A stretch of 64,000 nucleotides of DNA. Source: DATKRB01 sp036501425 (lineage in GTDB: Bacteria > Actinomycetota > Acidimicrobiia > Acidimicrobiales > RAAP-2). The position numbers were made by a program, and so were the translations under genes. Below are positions 40,471 to 48,112 of this stretch, piece after piece. The DNA lies in assembly GCA_036501425.1 (NCBI GenBank), contig DASYAI010000040.1:71095-135094 (forward strand), in the 5' to 3' direction. A model generated the notes under the pieces. It was not told the origin of the DNA and made no database searches. It worked only from the letters and a program-made list of their open reading frames with translations. Each line of letters begins with the position of its first letter. Positions within the stretch are counted from its first letter, which is position 1.

Positions 40471-42710
40471 GCGCCGTGCCCCAACCCCTTCCGGGGCGAG
40501 GCGGTCGCCGCCGCCCCGACCTGGCGTCGGTACGTCGGACCTTCCTCGCCGGCCTGCCCTTCGCGCCCGACGCCTTCCAGCTCGACGCCATCGACGCCAT
40601 CGACGGCGGTCGATCGGTTCTCGTGTCGGCTCCCACCGGCTCGGGCAAGACCCTCGTCGCCGCCTACGGCGTGCACCGGACCCTGGCCGGTGGGGCCAAG
40701 GCCTTCTACACGACGCCGCTCAAGGCCCTGTCCAACCAGAAGTACCGCGAGCTCTCCGAGCGCTACGGCACCGACCGGGTGGGCCTGCTCACCGGGGACA
40801 GCTCGATCCGGCCCGAGGCCCCGGTGGTCGTCATGACCACCGAGGTCCTCCGCAACATGCTGTTGGCGGGCTCCGACCTGCTCGCCGACCTCCAGACGGT
40901 CGTGCTCGACGAGGTCCACTACCTCCAGGACCCGTACCGGGGGGCGGTGTGGGAGGAGGTCCTGGTCCTCAGCCCGCCCGAGGTGCGCTTCATCTGCCTG
41001 TCGGCCACGGTCAACAATGCCACCGAGCTGGGCGACTGGCTCCGCTCGGTCCGCGGGGCGACCGAGGTCGTGGTCGAGCAGCATCGCCCGATCACCCTGC
41101 GCCATCACTTCGCCGTGCACCGCCGCGACGACGACCTGACCGTCCTGCTTCCCCTGCTCAACGGCCGGCGCGCCGACGCCGAGTGCCTCCGGGTCGACCA
41201 GGCGGTGCGGCGGGCGACCGCCACCCGGCCGCCCCAGTGGCGCGGCGGGCGCGGCCCGGGTGGCCCCCGGCTGCCCTATCGCAGCCCCCGGCGCACCGAG
41301 CTGCTGGTCGAGCTGGACGAGGCGGAGCTGCTGCCGGCCATCGTGTTCATCTTCAGCCGCGCCGCGTGCGACGACGCGGTCCGCCAGTGTCTGCGCGACG
41401 GGGTCCGGCTGACCGACCGCAACGAGCGGGCCATGATCCGCCGGACGGTGGAGGCGAGCGTCGACCACCTGGGCGACGACGACCTCGAGGTGCTCGGCTA
41501 CGCCGACTGGCTCGAAGGGCTCGAAGCCGGGATCGCAGCCCACCACGCCGGCATGGTCCCCGCCTTCCGCGAGGCGGTCGAGACGCTCTTCAGCGCCGGC
41601 CTCCTCCGGGTGGTCTTCGCCACCGAGACGCTCTCGCTCGGCATCAACATGCCCGCCCGCACGGTGGTCATCGAGCGCTTCACCAAGTTCGGCAGCTCGG
41701 GGCGGGCGCCGCTCACCTCGGGTGAGTACGCGCAGCTGACCGGTCGCGCCGGGCGGCGCGGGCTCGACGACGAGGGGCACGCCGTGGTGGTCTGGTCGCC
41801 CGAGACCACCCTCGCTGACGCCGCCCGGATCGCGGTCGCGGCGCCGCCCGACCTTCGCTCGGCCTTCCGACCGACCTACAACCTCGCGGTGAACCTGGTC
41901 CGGCGCTTCGACCGGTCCGAGGCGCTCGATCTGCTGCGCCGGTCCTTCGGGCAGTGGCAGGCCTCGCGGCGCGCCCCCACGGGGGCGGCCGCCCCGCCCT
42001 CGATGGCCGACCTGCTCGGTCGCCGCCTCGCGGTCCTAGAGGAGCTCGGCTACGTGCGCGGCTGGCAGCTGACGCCCCCCGGCTCCCACCTCTCGCGGAT
42101 CTACCACGGCTCGGACCTGCTGGTGGCCGAGATCTTGACCGCCCAGGTGCTGAGCGAAGCCGAACCCTCGGTGCTCGCCGGCGTGCTCTCCGCCTTCGTC
42201 TTCGAGCGCCGGCGGGCCCGCTCGGCCGGCGGGACCTCCGGGCATCCCGACCGGAGGGGGAGGGGCGGGCCGCCTCGGCGGCCGGCGGGGACCAAGCGGG
42301 GGAGGGGAGAGGCGGACCGGCTCGGGGAGCGGCGGCGGCTCGACCTGGCCCGACGGATCGGGATGCTCGACCATTGCGCCGAGCGGATCCGCGGGGTCGA
42401 AGAGGCGCGGCTGGTCCCGCGCACCCGGCAGCCCGACGGCGGCCTGGCCGGGGCCGTGACCTCGTGGGCCCGGGGTGCTTCGTTCGCCACCGTGCTCGAG
42501 GTGGCGGGACGCGACGGCTACGAGGTGGCGCCGGGGGACTTCGTCCGGATCGTCAAGGAGGTCGCCGACCTGGTCGGCCAGGTGGCCACCGTGGCCGCCG
42601 ACCCTCAAGTCGCCGCGGCGGCCGACGCCGCCCAGCCCTTGTTGCTGCGCGGGGTCGTGGCGGCCGGCGGGGCGGTGCCATCCGCCCTTCCGGGCGCAGG
42701 CCCGTTCTAA
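40467..42710 (+). CDS. helY: Ski2/Mtr4-like DExH RNA helicase (HelY-type), short form
   Basis: A 747-residue superfamily-2 helicase. Motif I APTGSGKT, motif II LDEVHYL (DEVH), motif III SAT, the HHAGM region, ATETLSLGINMPA and the motif VI QLTGRAGRRGLDDEGH are intact. The C-terminal part is a shortened DSHCT-like region with an Arg/Gly-rich linker at about residues 588-620; mycobacterial HelY is near 900 residues. Related enzymes act in RNA processing or decay. The GTG overlaps the tatC stop. The tatC-helY order is conserved in actinobacteria. Confidence 0.92.
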   Translation: MSAVPQPLPGRGGRRRPDLASVRRTFLAGLPFAPDAFQLDAIDAIDGGRSVLVSAPTGSGKTLVAAYGVHRTLAGGAKAFYTTPLKALSNQKYRELSERYGTDRVGLLTGDSSIRPEAPVVVMTTEVLRNMLLAGSDLLADLQTVVLDEVHYLQDPYRGAVWEEVLVLSPPEVRFICLSATVNNATELGDWLRSVRGATEVVVEQHRPITLRHHFAVHRRDDDLTVLLPLLNGRRADAECLRVDQAVRRATATRPPQWRGGRGPGGPRLPYRSPRRTELLVELDEAELLPAIVFIFSRAACDDAVRQCLRDGVRLTDRNERAMIRRTVEASVDHLGDDDLEVLGYADWLEGLEAGIAAHHAGMVPAFREAVETLFSAGLLRVVFATETLSLGINMPARTVVIERFTKFGSSGRAPLTSGEYAQLTGRAGRRGLDDEGHAVVVWSPETTLADAARIAVAAPPDLRSAFRPTYNLAVNLVRRFDRSEALDLLRRSFGQWQASRRAPTGAAAPPSMADLLGRRLAVLEELGYVRGWQLTPPGSHLSRIYHGSDLLVAEILTAQVLSEAEPSVLAGVLSAFVFERRRARSAGGTSGHPDRRGRGGPPRRPAGTKRGRGEADRLGERRRLDLARRIGMLDHCAERIRGVEEARLVPRTRQPDGGLAGAVTSWARGASFATVLEVAGRDGYEVAPGDFVRIVKEVADLVGQVATVAADPQVAAAADAAQPLLLRGVVAAGGAVPSALPGAGPF

Positions 42711-42722
42711 GGTGAATCGGGC

Positions 42723-44387
42723 ATGTTCCCCTACGTAGAGGAAGCATTCACCCCGGCCGAGTCGGCCGTGCTGCGCCGCTACGTCACCAACCTCGACCAG
42801 CCGGTCTTCGCGTTGGTGAACCTGCCCGAGGTGGTGAAGGGAGCGCTGTTCGCCCGCTACTCCCGCTCGTCGAAGTCCCTCCGCCGGCTCTTCTTGGACG
42901 AGTTCGTCGAGGACCTCGACGTGGCCGGGGATGCCACCATCGACGCCACGGTCGGGCTGAAGCGGGCCGAACAACTCTACGAGCGGGTCTTCCTCGAGTA
43001 CGGCGACGACTCGGTGGCCCAGCTGGGCGGGGTCCACCTGGCCTGCGAGCAGGCCTCCAACGTTCTGTCCAAGGTGCTCGAGCGCGGCCGACTGATGGCC
43101 TATCTCGAGCAGTCCACCCGCTACGTGGGCTACGACGCCCGCCTCCCGAGCGGGCACTACCGGTTCTACCGGCCCCCAGAGATCCTCGATTCGGCGCTGG
43201 GTGCCCGCTACGTGGGCGATCTCGACCGCATGTTCGACACCTACGCCGAGCTGCTGCCGGTAGTCCAATCGTGGTTGGCGGCCCGCCACCCACGGGACCC
43301 GGCCGACACGGACTTCGTGCACCGCCAGGCGATCCGGGCCAAGGCGCTGGACGCGTTGCGGGGGCTCCTGCCGGCCGCCTCGCTGTCGAACATCGGCATC
43401 TACGGCACCGGCCAGTCCTACGAGCTGCTGCTCCTGCGGATGCGCACCCACCCGCTGCCCGAGGCCCGTCACTACGCCGACCTCATGCTCCACGAACTGC
43501 GCAAGGTGATCCCCTCCTTCCTCCAGCGGGTGGACCAACCCGAGCGGGGCGGGGCCTGGGCGGACTACCTCGCCACCACGAGGCAGGAGACGGCCCGGGT
43601 GGTGCGCCGGCTCTGGCCCGACGACCCCGACGGGGAGACGGGGCCCGGCGCGGCGGGGCCCGGCGCGGCAGACGATGTGGACGTCACCTTGGTGGACTTC
43701 GATCCCGAGGGCGAGGACAAGGTGCTGGCCGCCATCTGCTTTCCCGACTCGGCCCGCTCCGAGGAGGTCCTGCTGGCCCGGGTCCGCAAGCTCGGGGCCG
43801 AGGACCGGGTGGCACTGCTGAGGGCCTACGTCGGCGAGCGGGTGAACCGGCGGCACCGGCCGGGACGGGCCTTCGAGCGTACCGACTACCGCTTCGAGAT
43901 CACGGCCGACTACGGGGCGTTCCGCGATCTCCAGCGGCACCGGCTCTTGACCGTCGAGTGGCAGCCCCTCGGGGTGTCTCTCGGTTTCGACCTCCCTGAA
44001 GTCGTGGTTGAGGCCGGGGTCGAGCGTCCGTTCGTCGAGTCCCTCGAGCGGGCCCGCGAGCTGCACGACCTGCTGCTCGAGCCCTTTCCCGCCCAGGCCG
44101 CCTACGCGGTGGCCCTCGCCTACCGCCTCCGGTTCGTCATGCAGATGAATGCCCGCGAGGCGCTCCACGTGCTCGAGCTGCGCTCGGGTCCCCAGGGCCA
44201 TCCGGCCTACCGGCGGGTCGCCCAGCGCATGCACCAGGCAATTCAGCAGCAAGCGGGGCACCGGGCGATCGCCGCCGCGATGTCCCACGTGGACCACGCC
44301 GACGTGGAGCTCGCTCGGCTCGATTCAGAACGCCGAGCCGAGCGTCGGCGGCAGGTGCGAGACGCGGGAAAATCTGCGACATCTTGA
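42723..44387 (+). CDS. Tandem ThyX-like protein (FAD-dependent thymidylate synthase family)
   Basis: 554 residues with two ThyX-type halves. The first (about 1-285) has LARGRLMAYLEQSTRY-like text (GRLMAYLEQSTRYVGYD) and RGLLPAASLSNIGIYGTGQ. The second (about 320-535) has DLQRHR, then FVMQMNAREALHVLELR and PQGHPAYRRVA. ThyX makes dTMP from dUMP using FAD and methylene-THF. Neither half keeps the full RHR-x7-8-S signature: the first has RYSRSSKS, and the second reads RHRLLTVEWQPLG without the serine. Activity may need both halves or may have changed. AAGGTGA precedes ATG 42723. The 12-bp gap suggests co-transcription with helY. Confidence 0.82.
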   Translation: MFPYVEEAFTPAESAVLRRYVTNLDQPVFALVNLPEVVKGALFARYSRSSKSLRRLFLDEFVEDLDVAGDATIDATVGLKRAEQLYERVFLEYGDDSVAQLGGVHLACEQASNVLSKVLERGRLMAYLEQSTRYVGYDARLPSGHYRFYRPPEILDSALGARYVGDLDRMFDTYAELLPVVQSWLAARHPRDPADTDFVHRQAIRAKALDALRGLLPAASLSNIGIYGTGQSYELLLLRMRTHPLPEARHYADLMLHELRKVIPSFLQRVDQPERGGAWADYLATTRQETARVVRRLWPDDPDGETGPGAAGPGAADDVDVTLVDFDPEGEDKVLAAICFPDSARSEEVLLARVRKLGAEDRVALLRAYVGERVNRRHRPGRAFERTDYRFEITADYGAFRDLQRHRLLTVEWQPLGVSLGFDLPEVVVEAGVERPFVESLERARELHDLLLEPFPAQAAYAVALAYRLRFVMQMNAREALHVLELRSGPQGHPAYRRVAQRMHQAIQQQAGHRAIAAAMSHVDHADVELARLDSERRAERRRQVRDAGKSATS

Positions 44388-44433
44388 CCAGGAACAACCC
44401 TAAAGCTCCCAGGTCAGCACCGCATTTTCGCCC

Positions 44434-44464
44434 TTGACGCGCGGCAGCGCCGTCCGCCTAGTCT
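44434..44464 (+). promoter_or_regulatory. Candidate sigma-70-type promoter
   Basis: TTGACG at 44434-44439 and TAGTCT at 44459-44464, with a 19-bp spacer, slightly long. It would start a transcript near 44471, about 340 bases ahead of the DUF4193 gene. Confidence 0.4.
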
Positions 44465-44753
44465 ACCGGCAGTCCCAAACGCCCCAAGGGGAAGGATCGC
44501 CGGCAACGCCCTGCGAGCCCCGGCCGGTGGGATGTTGAGAGGCGGAGGAGGCCCGGGGGATCGAGTAGAGAACGTCGAGATCATCCGCAAGACCACTGCG
44601 TCGACGATCACGACGGCCCCAAAGATCCCCGGGCCCGGCCGCCTGAAGGTCGGCCTACCCTCACGACCGACGCCGAAACGCCCATCTCGCCGCCCGCGCC
44701 GGTCGCCCCGCCGGATCATGGCGGGCGTCGCCGTCTACCTGCTGGGTATGTGA

Positions 44754-44781
44754 TCGACGGGCCGAAGTCACCGTCTATGCT
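44754..44781 (+). promoter_or_regulatory. Candidate promoter of the DUF4193 gene
   Basis: TCGACG at 44754-44759 and TATGCT at 44776-44781, with a 16-bp spacer. The predicted start near 44788 leaves a leader of about 25 bases before ATG 44813. Confidence 0.45.
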
Positions 44782-44812
44782 CCCGCGGCGAACGACCAGG
44801 CGAAAGGCGGCC

Positions 44813-45301
44813 ATGGCAGACGATCTCGACGAAGTTCCGGCCCCAGACGACCTCGACGAGCTCGATGGCGACCTCGATCCGGACCTGGACGACGACCTCG
44901 AGGTCGACGAGGACATCGACGACGAGGTGCTGGATGCGGACATCGACATCGACGACGCTGAGGACGACACCGAAGAGGACGCGGGCGAGGTGGCCGAGGT
45001 CCTGATCGCCGAGCCGGCCGCGGTGGTCGACAAGACGGCTGAGGAGACCGACGAGGACGAGGACGAGGAGCCCGACGACGAGGACGTCGAGGCGAGTCTC
45101 GACGTCATCTTGAAGGAACGGCTTGTCGTCGAGGACGAGCCGGAGGACGACGAGCTCGCCGACGCGGAGGATCGGACCGAGGCCACCGAGCGGGTGCTGC
45201 CCAAGCAGCCCGACGAGTTCGTGTGCCGGTCGTGCTTTTTGGTCAAGCACCCGAGCCAGCTCGCCGACAAGAAGCGGATGCTCTGCCGAGACTGTGTCTG
45301 A
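44813..45301 (+). CDS. DUF4193 family acidic zinc-ribbon protein
   Basis: 162 residues. The N-terminal 130 are extremely acidic (long Asp/Glu runs) and the C-terminal 35 form a zinc ribbon: FVCRSCFLVKHPSQLADKK then MLCRDC. That C-terminal signature defines DUF4193, a family restricted to actinobacteria; in mycobacteria it is essential-looking but of unknown function. The acidic arm here is longer than in most members and may mimic nucleic acid or bind a basic partner. ATG 44813 with AAAGGCGG upstream. Confidence 0.88.
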   Translation: MADDLDEVPAPDDLDELDGDLDPDLDDDLEVDEDIDDEVLDADIDIDDAEDDTEEDAGEVAEVLIAEPAAVVDKTAEETDEDEDEEPDDEDVEASLDVILKERLVVEDEPEDDELADAEDRTEATERVLPKQPDEFVCRSCFLVKHPSQLADKKRMLCRDCV

Positions 45302-45327
45302 CCCGAGACCACCTGACCTCCGAGACC

Positions 45328-46143
45328 GTGCCTGACTCCGAGCCCGTGTCTGACCCCGACTCCGAGCCCGAGCCTGTGCCGGACTCCGGGCCCGTGTCTG
45401 ACCCCGGGTCCGAGCACACGTCCGACTCGGAGCCCGAGGACGGCGGTGCCGGTGACCAGGCTCGTTCGCTCGTTCACAAGGCCTGGGACATGCTGGTCTT
45501 CGCTCCTGCCGGTCTCGTGCTCACGGCGCTCGAAGACCTGCCTCAGGTGGTGGCCAAGGGCCGGTCCCACCTCGAGCTCCAGGTACGCAACGCCCGCTTC
45601 ATCGGCGAGTTCGTCGTCGGCCGAGGCCAGCACGAGCTGCGTCAACGCTTCGGTGGCACCAACGGTGGTGCGGACGCGGACCGTCCGGCGAGTGCCGGCT
45701 CAGGCGGCCCCGGCGGCCGGATCGGCACCGAGCGGCCCGACGGCGGGGCCGAGCCCGACGATCCGAGCGGTCACGACGAGCACGACGAGCACGACGGCGG
45801 GGTGGCTCTAGCCGACGACCCGGTCCCCGACGGCGGGCCGGTTCCAGCCGGCGGGCCGGTTCCAGCCGGCGGGGCGGTTCCCGACAACGGGCCGAACAGG
45901 GCGGAGGAGGCGCTCGCTCCGAGCCCCGGTGCGAGCGAGGGGCCGACTGCTCACGGAGTCGACGGGATCATTCCGGGGTACGACACGCTGTCGGCCAGCC
46001 ACGTCGTGCGGCGGCTCGACGGGCTGGGGGGCCATGAGCTCGAAGCGATCGGCCGCTACGAGTCGGCGACCCGTGGCAGGCGCACGATCCTGCACCGGGT
46101 GCAGCAGCTGCTGAGTCCGGGACCATCGACCGGCGCCGACTGA
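45328..46143 (+). CDS. Putative lipid-droplet-associated-type protein
   Basis: 271 residues from GTG 45328; the start is uncertain because the Ser/Asp/Pro/Glu repeat region continues upstream in frame. Residues about 45-105 contain FAPAGLVLTALEDLPQVVAKG and a helix-rich stretch with LELQVRNARFIGEFVVGRGQHEL. A disordered Gly/Pro/Asp linker with PVPAGG repeats follows. The C-terminal 50 residues are GYDTLSASHVVRRLDGLGGH and ELEAIGRYE with RRTILHRVQQL. That ending is shared by several actinobacterial proteins, including ones annotated as lipid-droplet-associated. With phaC in the window a storage-granule link is tempting but only inference. Confidence 0.5.
   Translation: MPDSEPVSDPDSEPEPVPDSGPVSDPGSEHTSDSEPEDGGAGDQARSLVHKAWDMLVFAPAGLVLTALEDLPQVVAKGRSHLELQVRNARFIGEFVVGRGQHELRQRFGGTNGGADADRPASAGSGGPGGRIGTERPDGGAEPDDPSGHDEHDEHDGGVALADDPVPDGGPVPAGGPVPAGGAVPDNGPNRAEEALAPSPGASEGPTAHGVDGIIPGYDTLSASHVVRRLDGLGGHELEAIGRYESATRGRRTILHRVQQLLSPGPSTGAD
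45832..45885. repeat. 18-bp coding repeat, three copies
   Basis: GGCGGGCCGGTTCCAGCC at 45832-45849 and 45850-45867, then a variant at 45868-45885, coding for PVPAGG repeats in the linker of the preceding entry. Length variation here would keep the frame. Confidence 0.85.
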
Positions 46144-46174
46144 GCCCGGCGACGACGCAGCCCGGCGACGACGT
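46143..46174. repeat. 16-bp tandem duplication at the GNAT start
   Basis: AGCCCGGCGACGACGC (46143-46158) is followed by the same with a final T (46159-46174). The single change creates the GTG used as start codon of the acetyltransferase. Confidence 0.85.
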
Positions 46175-46667
46175 GGAAGCGATCCGACCCGCCACCGAGG
46201 GCGACCTGGCGCGGTGCGCGGAGCTGGTGAGCTGGGCGATCGAGACCTCGACCCCCAAACGGGGCGGGGGCGAGCTGGCCCGGCTGGGGATCCTCGCCGG
46301 CACCGCGGTCCCCGACGACGTCGGCTCGCCCAGCGCGCTCGTCGCCCGCTGGTCGGCCGACGCCGAGGATGAGCTGGCCGTCTTGCTCGTGGGCACGATC
46401 GACGGGGTGGTGGTGGGCGTCGCCGCCGGCACCCGAGACCCCTCGGCCGGCCGATCGGGCCGGATCGAGTGCTGCTATGTGGAGCCCGAGGCCCGCGAGG
46501 TAGGTGTCGGCGGCCACCTCGTCGAGGCGTTGATGAGCTGGTTCGGAAGCCACGACTGTTCCGACGTCGACGCCCTGGCCCTGCCGGGGGACCGCTCCAC
46601 CAAGCAGCTGCTGGAGGCCAGCGGGTTCAAGACCCGTCTTCTGGTCCTCCACCGCTCAACGAGCTGA
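46173..46667 (+). CDS. GNAT family N-acetyltransferase
   Basis: 164 residues with the GNAT fold: IRPATEGDLARCAELV at the N terminus, LVGTIDGVVVGVAAG, and the acetyl-CoA loop VEPEAREVGVGGHLVEAL (consensus Q/RxxGxG/A). RSTKQLLEASGFKTRLLVLHR forms the end. The substrate cannot be deduced. GTG 46173 lacks a good ribosome binding site, and the true start could lie elsewhere. It overlaps the convergent gene at 46627 by 41 bp, which is unusual and makes one of the two 3' ends worth checking. Confidence 0.75.
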   Translation: MEAIRPATEGDLARCAELVSWAIETSTPKRGGGELARLGILAGTAVPDDVGSPSALVARWSADAEDELAVLLVGTIDGVVVGVAAGTRDPSAGRSGRIECCYVEPEAREVGVGGHLVEALMSWFGSHDCSDVDALALPGDRSTKQLLEASGFKTRLLVLHRSTS

Positions 46668-47916
46668 GCGATCGCCGCACGGTCATTCGGCGCGGGGGTG
46701 GCGGCGGGATGCGCAGCCCGAGCAGCTTGGCCAGCTCGGGAACCAGGCCCGCCGCGTTCCGGGCCGCCGACGCGGCCTCCCCGGATGCCGGGATGCCCTG
46801 GGGCTTGACCGTGCGCCGTACCGGCGAGTCGACCACCGCTTCGAGGAGGGCCGCCCACTGGTCGCCGGGAAGGTCCGCCGTCATCGCCGCTCCGGCCGCC
46901 TCGGCGAGCCGTATCGCCACGTCGGCCGGGCAGCGGGTGCCGGCCTCGGGAGGCCGTCCCGAGGCCCGCAGGGCGTCGAGGGTACGACCCTCGTCGAGGG
47001 CAGAGGTCATGCGCCTCAGCCAGTCGTCGCGCAGCGCCGAGGCGCGGGTCTCGAGCGACTCCTGCAACGCCTTGGCCAGCGCGCGCCCCTCGTCGTCGAG
47101 CGTGACCGTCCTCGACGCAGCGACCACGGCCCGCAGCTCACGCAACCGCAGGTCCCGGCCGGCCGCTTGGGCGGACGTGGCCCGATCCTTCCACTCGGCG
47201 AGCTTCAGGCCCGGCAGGAGGTCCTCGGCGATCTTCAACACCGCGTCGGCAGCCATCGGCGGCCGCCCAGCGCTGCGGGCGGCGGCGTTCTGCTCGTCGA
47301 TGGACTGGCGCACTGCGGGGATGCCCCCTCGCAGCACCGCCTCGGCGATCGGCAGTTGCTCGGCACGCATTGCCGCCAGCGCCGCGTTCCGGTGCGCCAT
47401 GGAAACGGTCGGGCGCCGGTCGCGCTCACGCGGACCGGTCCCCACCCGCTCCGGGCCGGGGCGGCGAGCCCCCGGGCCTCCCCGCGGGGCTGGACCGCGC
47501 GCCGGTCGCTCGGCCGCCTCACCGCCTTCGCTCCGCCGGCGAACGACCCCACGGCCTCGGCCGGCCCCCTCGCCGCGGGCCTCGTCGTGGCGTGCCGGGC
47601 GGTCGTCGCGCCGCCGGCGAGAGCCGGGGGCGAGTGTCACCGAGATGTCGTTCGTGCGCCGGGTGGTGCCCAGCACCTCGATCCGGCCCTCGGCCTGGGC
47701 GGCCGGACGGGGCGACTTGGGGGGCAGCAGGTCGACCACCTCGATGCCCTCGATGCCCGAGGCCACCTCGGCCCGGAACTGGTCGCCCACCTTCGCCTCA
47801 CCCGGTACGGTCTCGGCGTCGAGCAGTCCCCGGGGCTGGCGCGCCCCAACGGCCCGCCAGGTCCACGAGCCGTCAGGTGCATGGCTCGTCAACTCGATCT
47901 CGATATGGCGCGGCAT
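46627..47916 (-). CDS. Basic protein of unknown function with beta-rich N-terminal domain
   Basis: A 429-residue protein not assigned to a named family. Residues 1-95 are beta-rich and conserved-looking (HIEIELTSHAPDGSWTWRA, VGDQFRAEVA, IEVVDLLPPK), resembling small OB/TRAM-like folds. Residues 96-170 are an Arg/Gly-rich disordered linker. Residues 170-400 are helical (NAALAAMRAEQLPIAEAVLRGG, IAEDLLPGLKLAEW, DDEGRALAKALQESLE). The arrangement suggests an RNA-binding or ribosome-associated protein, but that is inference. Its C terminus (PPPPPRRMTVRRSLSSL) overlaps the acetyltransferase gene antisense. Confidence 0.6.
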   Translation of the reverse strand: MPRHIEIELTSHAPDGSWTWRAVGARQPRGLLDAETVPGEAKVGDQFRAEVASGIEGIEVVDLLPPKSPRPAAQAEGRIEVLGTTRRTNDISVTLAPGSRRRRDDRPARHDEARGEGAGRGRGVVRRRSEGGEAAERPARGPAPRGGPGARRPGPERVGTGPRERDRRPTVSMAHRNAALAAMRAEQLPIAEAVLRGGIPAVRQSIDEQNAAARSAGRPPMAADAVLKIAEDLLPGLKLAEWKDRATSAQAAGRDLRLRELRAVVAASRTVTLDDEGRALAKALQESLETRASALRDDWLRRMTSALDEGRTLDALRASGRPPEAGTRCPADVAIRLAEAAGAAMTADLPGDQWAALLEAVVDSPVRRTVKPQGIPASGEAASAARNAAGLVPELAKLLGLRIPPPPPRRMTVRRSLSSLSGGGPEDGS

Positions 47917-48112
47917 GCGGCGGTCACGCTACCGCGCCGCGCGGCGCGGCGCGACATGGACCGACGGGACGCGGCGCTGGTCCAGGCGGCGGGCGGCGCC
48001 CGCCACCGGCCTTCCTAGTGCGTAGGGTGGGACCGGTGACGCGAGACGGGCCGACGCGACACGGGCCGACGGCTCGCCGGACGGCGGCGGCCGCGAACCG
48101 GGGGATCGAGGC

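Larger units (their letters stand above)
44388..44812. other. 425-bp intergenic region before the DUF4193 gene
   Basis: Contains two promoter-like sequences (44434-44464 and 44754-44781). Between them a plus-strand 73-codon frame (44532-44753, MLRGGGGPGD to VAVYLLGM) has no ribosome binding site and an Arg/Pro-biased composition, so it is not called. A leader RNA or small RNA from the first promoter is possible. Confidence 0.5.

Noticed and set aside
44532..44753. 73-codon plus-strand frame ahead of the DUF4193 gene
   Set aside because: No spaced ribosome binding site and a biased Arg/Pro/Ser composition without any conserved pattern.
46620..46680. tRNA-like T-arm (GCGGG-TTCAAGA-CCCGT) on the plus strand
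   Set aside because: The rest of a cloverleaf is missing, and the bases code the conserved GF-K-R end of the GNAT protein.
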